Positions 61,208-64,000 of a DNA stretch of 64,000 nucleotides are shown here, in pieces. The notes below the pieces were generated by a model. It searched no databases. It saw only the letters and a list, made by a program, of their open reading frames with translations, and was not told the origin of the DNA. Origin of the DNA: Pseudomonas sp. UBA5706 (GTDB lineage: Bacteria > Pseudomonadota > Gammaproteobacteria > Pseudomonadales > Pseudomonadaceae); the NCBI RefSeq assembly GCF_002419965.1, contig NZ_DIHC01000060.1, positions 1 through 64,000 on the forward strand, given 5' to 3'. Every line of letters starts with the position of its first letter. Positions within the stretch are counted from its first letter, which is position 1. Position numbers and translations under genes: made by a program.

Positions 61208-62842
61208 TCAGCGATGGGTTGCGCCGCCCTCGGGTTTATAGCCCAGGCGCAAGCCACCCCAGTGCCTGCCCTTAACCATGATAGGCACCGACAGATCGTG
61301 CATCAGCTCACCGGTATCACGGGTGTAAGTCTGCAGCAAAACCGGCTGCTGGTGGCTGCCACAGCGAATGCCGGTGCGGTCATCGAACTTGCGCTTGGTG
61401 CGGTTCTGCACGGTATCGACAGCGACATCCCCGGTCAGTGGCTTGCTGAATGCCTGATTGTGGGTCGGTACATAGCCCTGCTGAGTACAGGCGATGGCGA
61501 ATACCAGACCCTCGTGACGCGTGAGCAGTGGTTCCTGGATGGCAGGCAGCACCTGATCGGTATAGCGATCAAAGCGGGTCTGGTATTTGGCGGGCGAGGT
61601 ATTGGCGATGGGTTGGTAACTGCGGTCGAACAGGTCATCGAGACTGACGCGGTGCTGATCAATGTCCTGTTCGAACTTGCGTGCAACCTGGCTGGCGCCT
61701 TCCCGCGCTAAATCGTAGATACGCTGGTGATAGTCATCCAGGCCCACCTCGGCCAGTCGCTCGCTAATGGTTTCGGCCTGCCCCTCCATTTGCACGGCAG
61801 ACTGGGCCAATTGACGGGTCTGGTCGTCGCTGATGGCCAGGTCGCTGCGCATTTGCTCGACCGCAACGAACAGGCTGCTCAGTTGCGCCTGATTGGTCTC
61901 GGCGCCCAAGGCGATCTCGTTGACCTGCCCTTCCACCCCCGCCGCCAGTAGCGCGATGTTTGCCAGCTGTCGTCCGGTGGTTTCTACCTGCTCGACGCCG
62001 CCGCCCAGGTCACCGGACAGTTGACGAATCTGTTCGACCACCTGAGCGGTGCGCTGCTGAATGTCAGCCACCATCTGCCCCACTTCGCCTGTAGCCGTCG
62101 CGGTTCGACCGGCCAGCCCACGCACTTCGTCAGCCACCACAGCGAACCCCCGGCCATGCTCCCCCGCACGCGCTGCTTCAATTGCCGCGTTGAGCGCCAG
62201 CAGGTTGGTCTGGCTGGCGATCGATTGGATAACCGAGGTGACGCGTTGAATCTCTTCACTGCGCTGGCTGAGGGCTTCAATCGATTGACGGCTACTATCA
62301 GCGCGCTCGCTGAGCTGATGCATTAGCGCAATGGACTGGTTGAGCACGCTCAGCCCGGCGTCACTGCTCTGACGCACTTCGCTGGCCGCGCTCAGGGCCT
62401 GCTGACTGAGCGATGACGTGGCCCGTTCAGTGGTAATCATCACGTCGGCACTGCTGACGATTTGCTCGGCGGCATTGACTTGGGATTGCAGCCTGCTCGC
62501 CAGTTGCCGCACCGAAAACGCCACGGCCGCGGCAGACAACGCGTTGTGGCTGGTGCTGCGCGACAAATCGCGGGTCAGGCTCTCGACAATGTCGTCCTGT
62601 TTGTCTGCTGCTTCGGGCAACCTGGGTCGCCGCAGAATGCGCGGCACCCAGAGGGTCAATAGCGCGAGCGGCAGGCAGGCATACACCGATACCTCACCCC
62701 GGTTCATAGCCACCAACAGCACGCACAACACCAGGCTTTGCAGTGTCGGCGTCAGCCAGTGTGAGGGTAAGACAGGGCGCGCTGTGGGCGCCGGTTCAAC
62801 TTGCCGGGAAAGCGTCCCTGTGTCGCTTGCGTTAGCAGCCAT
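61208..62842 (-). CDS. Methyl-accepting chemotaxis protein with C-terminal sensor module
   Basis: 544-residue chemoreceptor of unusual order. Two membrane helices near residues 31-68 have almost no periplasmic loop, then a cytoplasmic signalling hairpin with the conserved tip IQSIASQTNLLALNAAIEAARAGEHGRGFAVVADEVRGLAGRT (about 206-247). The last about 150 residues form a separate domain (VLPAIQEPLL near 431, then DRTGIRCGSH at about 488-497 and LLQTYTRDTGELMHDLSVPI) rather than the usual end of a receptor. I recall similar C-terminal modules in other proteobacterial receptors; its ligand is unknown. No other chemotaxis genes are near. Confidence 0.85.
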   Translation of the reverse strand: MAANASDTGTLSRQVEPAPTARPVLPSHWLTPTLQSLVLCVLLVAMNRGEVSVYACLPLALLTLWVPRILRRPRLPEAADKQDDIVESLTRDLSRSTSHNALSAAAVAFSVRQLASRLQSQVNAAEQIVSSADVMITTERATSSLSQQALSAASEVRQSSDAGLSVLNQSIALMHQLSERADSSRQSIEALSQRSEEIQRVTSVIQSIASQTNLLALNAAIEAARAGEHGRGFAVVADEVRGLAGRTATATGEVGQMVADIQQRTAQVVEQIRQLSGDLGGGVEQVETTGRQLANIALLAAGVEGQVNEIALGAETNQAQLSSLFVAVEQMRSDLAISDDQTRQLAQSAVQMEGQAETISERLAEVGLDDYHQRIYDLAREGASQVARKFEQDIDQHRVSLDDLFDRSYQPIANTSPAKYQTRFDRYTDQVLPAIQEPLLTRHEGLVFAIACTQQGYVPTHNQAFSKPLTGDVAVDTVQNRTKRKFDDRTGIRCGSHQQPVLLQTYTRDTGELMHDLSVPIMVKGRHWGGLRLGYKPEGGATHR

Positions 62843-62996
62843 ATCCTTGACCTACCCTGCTTATCATTATTTGAAAAGCATTAAACGTCAGATACAGGCC
62901 ATGCGCCATGCGCCGTTGGTGGTAATCGGTCGGATTTATGGACAGCGTCCGCGCGCGGCTCGGCTCATGCGTCCGCGCGTAAGAAAACCCGGACGA

Positions 62997-63032
62997 TAAA
63001 AGGCCCGACTGCCCATAAAGGGCAGTCGGGCC
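62997..63032 (-). terminator. Intrinsic terminator of the dksA-like gene
   Basis: A perfect 13-bp stem (63002-63014 with 63020-63032) and ATAAA loop, followed on the minus strand by TTTTAT. It lies 20 nt beyond the stop at 63052. Confidence 0.9.
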
Positions 63033-63051
63033 ATCGCTCTTTCGCGCCGGA

Positions 63052-63456
63052 TCAGGCTTGGCGCTGGTGGCGGTCGATCTGTTCGTGGCGTTCCTGGGCT
63101 TCGATGCAGTATTTGGTGGTCGGGCTGATCAGCAGACGCTTCAGGCCGATGGGCTCACCACTGTCATCGCACCAGCCAAAAGTGTCTTCGGCAATACGGC
63201 TCAGGGCCATTTCCAGCTGCGGGAGCATGCGCTGGTCGCGGTCGATCACGTTAACCAGCCAGTGGCGCTCTTCTTCGACGGAAGCGGCATCGGCGGGATC
63301 AGCCGGGGTGTCCAGGCTTTCGATAGCGATACGGCTCTGCTCGATGCGCTCGTGGATTTCCACTTTCATGGCTTGCAGCAGCTCGACGAAGAAAGCGTGT
63401 TGCTCCGCGTTCATGTAGTCATCGGCCGGCATCGCCAGCAACTTTTCCTTGGTCAT
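63052..63456 (-). CDS. DksA/TraR-family protein lacking the zinc-finger cysteine set
   Basis: 134-residue RNA-polymerase secondary-channel factor, which works with (p)ppGpp to adjust initiation at rRNA and amino-acid promoters. The coiled-coil tip is kept as DPADAAS (Asp53, Asp56). The C-terminal globular domain has only two of the four zinc ligands: Cys96 and Cys117 remain while Ser99 and Ala120 replace the others (CDDSG and CIEAQ). This is the pattern of the zinc-independent DksA2 of P. aeruginosa. The start at 63456 follows GAGAAATCA. A strong terminator closes the gene. Confidence 0.85.
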   Translation of the reverse strand: MTKEKLLAMPADDYMNAEQHAFFVELLQAMKVEIHERIEQSRIAIESLDTPADPADAASVEEERHWLVNVIDRDQRMLPQLEMALSRIAEDTFGWCDDSGEPIGLKRLLISPTTKYCIEAQERHEQIDRHQRQA

Positions 63457-63700
63457 TGATTTCTCTATAAAAAAACGTGCATTAAGGCGAACCGAGGGAG
63501 CGCCTTGGCCCGATAGTGAAAGCGCCGTAGTCTCCAAGCGCCACCAGGCACTCAATTTACGAGGGGCGGCAGTCTAAGGCCGCTGTTCTTACTCGGCAAC
63601 ATAATTGATCGGCAATCGCTCAACAAGCCCCCGGATCCCCGGGGGTGTTGGGTGAAACCGAGGTTTTGATCGATGCCAAGGCATCGGGACATTACCTGGA

Positions 63701-63760
63701 GCGACCCGGCTTGCCGGCGATTGCGTCATTGAAATCGCCATCGTCGGCAAGCCGGATCGC
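63701..63760. repeat. REPIN-like inverted REP pair
   Basis: Inverted halves GCGACCCGGCTTGCCGGCGATT (63701-63722) and the near complement ending GGCAAGCCGGATCGC at 63760, with a short loop. It carries the CCGGCTTGCCGGCG core. Shorter palindromes sit just left of it (CCCCCGG/CCGGGGG near 63633-63650 and GATGCC/GGCATC near 63672). The gap 63457-63886 contains no gene. Confidence 0.75.
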
Positions 63761-63832
63761 ACCCCAGACGGCGGTCGGCCCGCGAGGCCGTGACGGTCTC
63801 TGACCCACTGCCGCCGATTGCGTTCACCGCCG

Positions 63833-63866
63833 CACAAAAACAAAAAGGGCCTGAAACCAGGCCCTT
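63833..63866 (-). terminator. Intrinsic terminator of the ABC permease gene
   Basis: Nine-bp stem AAGGGCCTG with CAGGCCCTT (63845-63853, 63858-63866) and four-nt loop, followed on the minus strand by TTTGTTTTTG. It lies 20 nt beyond the stop at 63889 of the partial permease gene. Confidence 0.88.
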
Positions 63867-63886
63867 CTCCATAACGGCTGAAACCT

Positions 63887-64000
63887 TCAGCGCTTGAGCT
63901 TGCGCTTGTTGCGGTATTGGTCGATGACCACCGCAACCACGATAATCAGCCCTTTGATGATGTCTTGTACATAGGCATCGACACCGATGAAGGTAAATCC
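63887..64000 (-). CDS. ABC sugar transporter permease, C-terminal fragment (runs off window)
   Basis: The last 37 codons of a gene continuing beyond the edge: GFTFIGVDAYVQDIIKGLI, a helix IIVVAVVIDQ and a basic tail YRNKRKLKR. This is the typical end of RbsC/XylH-class permeases of sugar ABC importers (BPD_transp_2 family). Which sugar is not determinable from the fragment. An intrinsic terminator follows. Confidence 0.8.
   Translation of the reverse strand, partial: GFTFIGVDAYVQDIIKGLIIVVAVVIDQYRNKRKLKR

Overview
The window looks like chromosomal DNA of a Pseudomonas species, probably of the fluorescens/syringae side of the genus. This is inference from gene content: an RhtA exporter, PyrF, PdxB-TusA, a seven-subunit-type Mrp antiporter operon, PpnP, a Cys-poor DksA paralogue, a PA1571-like small protein, and REP elements with the cores CTTGCCGGCG and GCAGCTTGCTCGCGA that are typical of pseudomonads. 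No rRNA, tRNA, prophage, insertion sequence or CRISPR array is seen.

Region 1 (1-3.7 kb) holds an amino-acid exporter, a small lipoprotein and an M24 aminopeptidase P. Region 2 (3.7-24.3 kb) is the most distinctive part: a one-direction exopolysaccharide locus of 16 genes. Its head is an unusually long, AT-rich leader (3690-4593) with a candidate promoter, nested inverted repeats and two ops-like elements, the second an exact match to the E. coli ops core. The cluster itself encodes an RfaH/NusG-family factor (12621-13145), the protein that reads ops, so the locus appears to carry its own processive antitermination circuit. The genes provide WcaJ (priming), five glycosyltransferases, a DegT aminotransferase, a WbqC-family protein, an Fe(II)/2-oxoglutarate-type oxygenase, an acyltransferase, Wzx, Wzb-Wzc, Wza and a secreted glycoside hydrolase. 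No Wzy polymerase is recognisable. An 812-bp tandem REP array sits inside the cluster, and its copies differ in length almost exactly by multiples of a 38-bp sub-unit.

Region 3 (24.6-31.9 kb) holds an SsuE-like flavin reductase, a small lipoprotein and a ketone-body/short-chain-acid module (GntP permease, LysR regulator, ScoA-ScoB CoA-transferase, AtoE). Region 4 (31.9-33.4 kb) is a scar in which two divergent genes, a LysR regulator and an EamA transporter, have both lost their 5' ends at one junction. Region 5 (33.4-39.2 kb) holds a monooxygenase-like protein overlapping a CTP-synthase-like amidotransferase that lacks the usual catalytic His, a LysR regulator, and a four-gene catabolic operon (2-hydroxyacid dehydrogenase, SDR, FAH-family hydrolase, AraC regulator).

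Region 6 (39.4-49 kb) is mostly housekeeping: glycerophosphodiesterase, pyrF, a tiny DUF2897 membrane protein, a periplasmic solute-binding protein, a DEDDh exonuclease, ppnP, an MsbA-like ABC exporter, tusA and pdxB. A zeta-toxin-family kinase without an antitoxin lies tail to tail with pdxB. Region 7 (49.2-55.4 kb) is the mrpACDEFG cation/proton antiporter operon with every junction overlapping. Region 8 (55.5-64 kb) holds a DUF2946 protein with a TonB-dependent receptor, two small unknowns, an orphan Tle1-type phospholipase-like protein beside an AT-rich spacer, a chemoreceptor with its sensor domain at the C-terminus, a DksA-like protein, a REPIN-like element, and the 3' end of an ABC sugar permease gene running off the edge.
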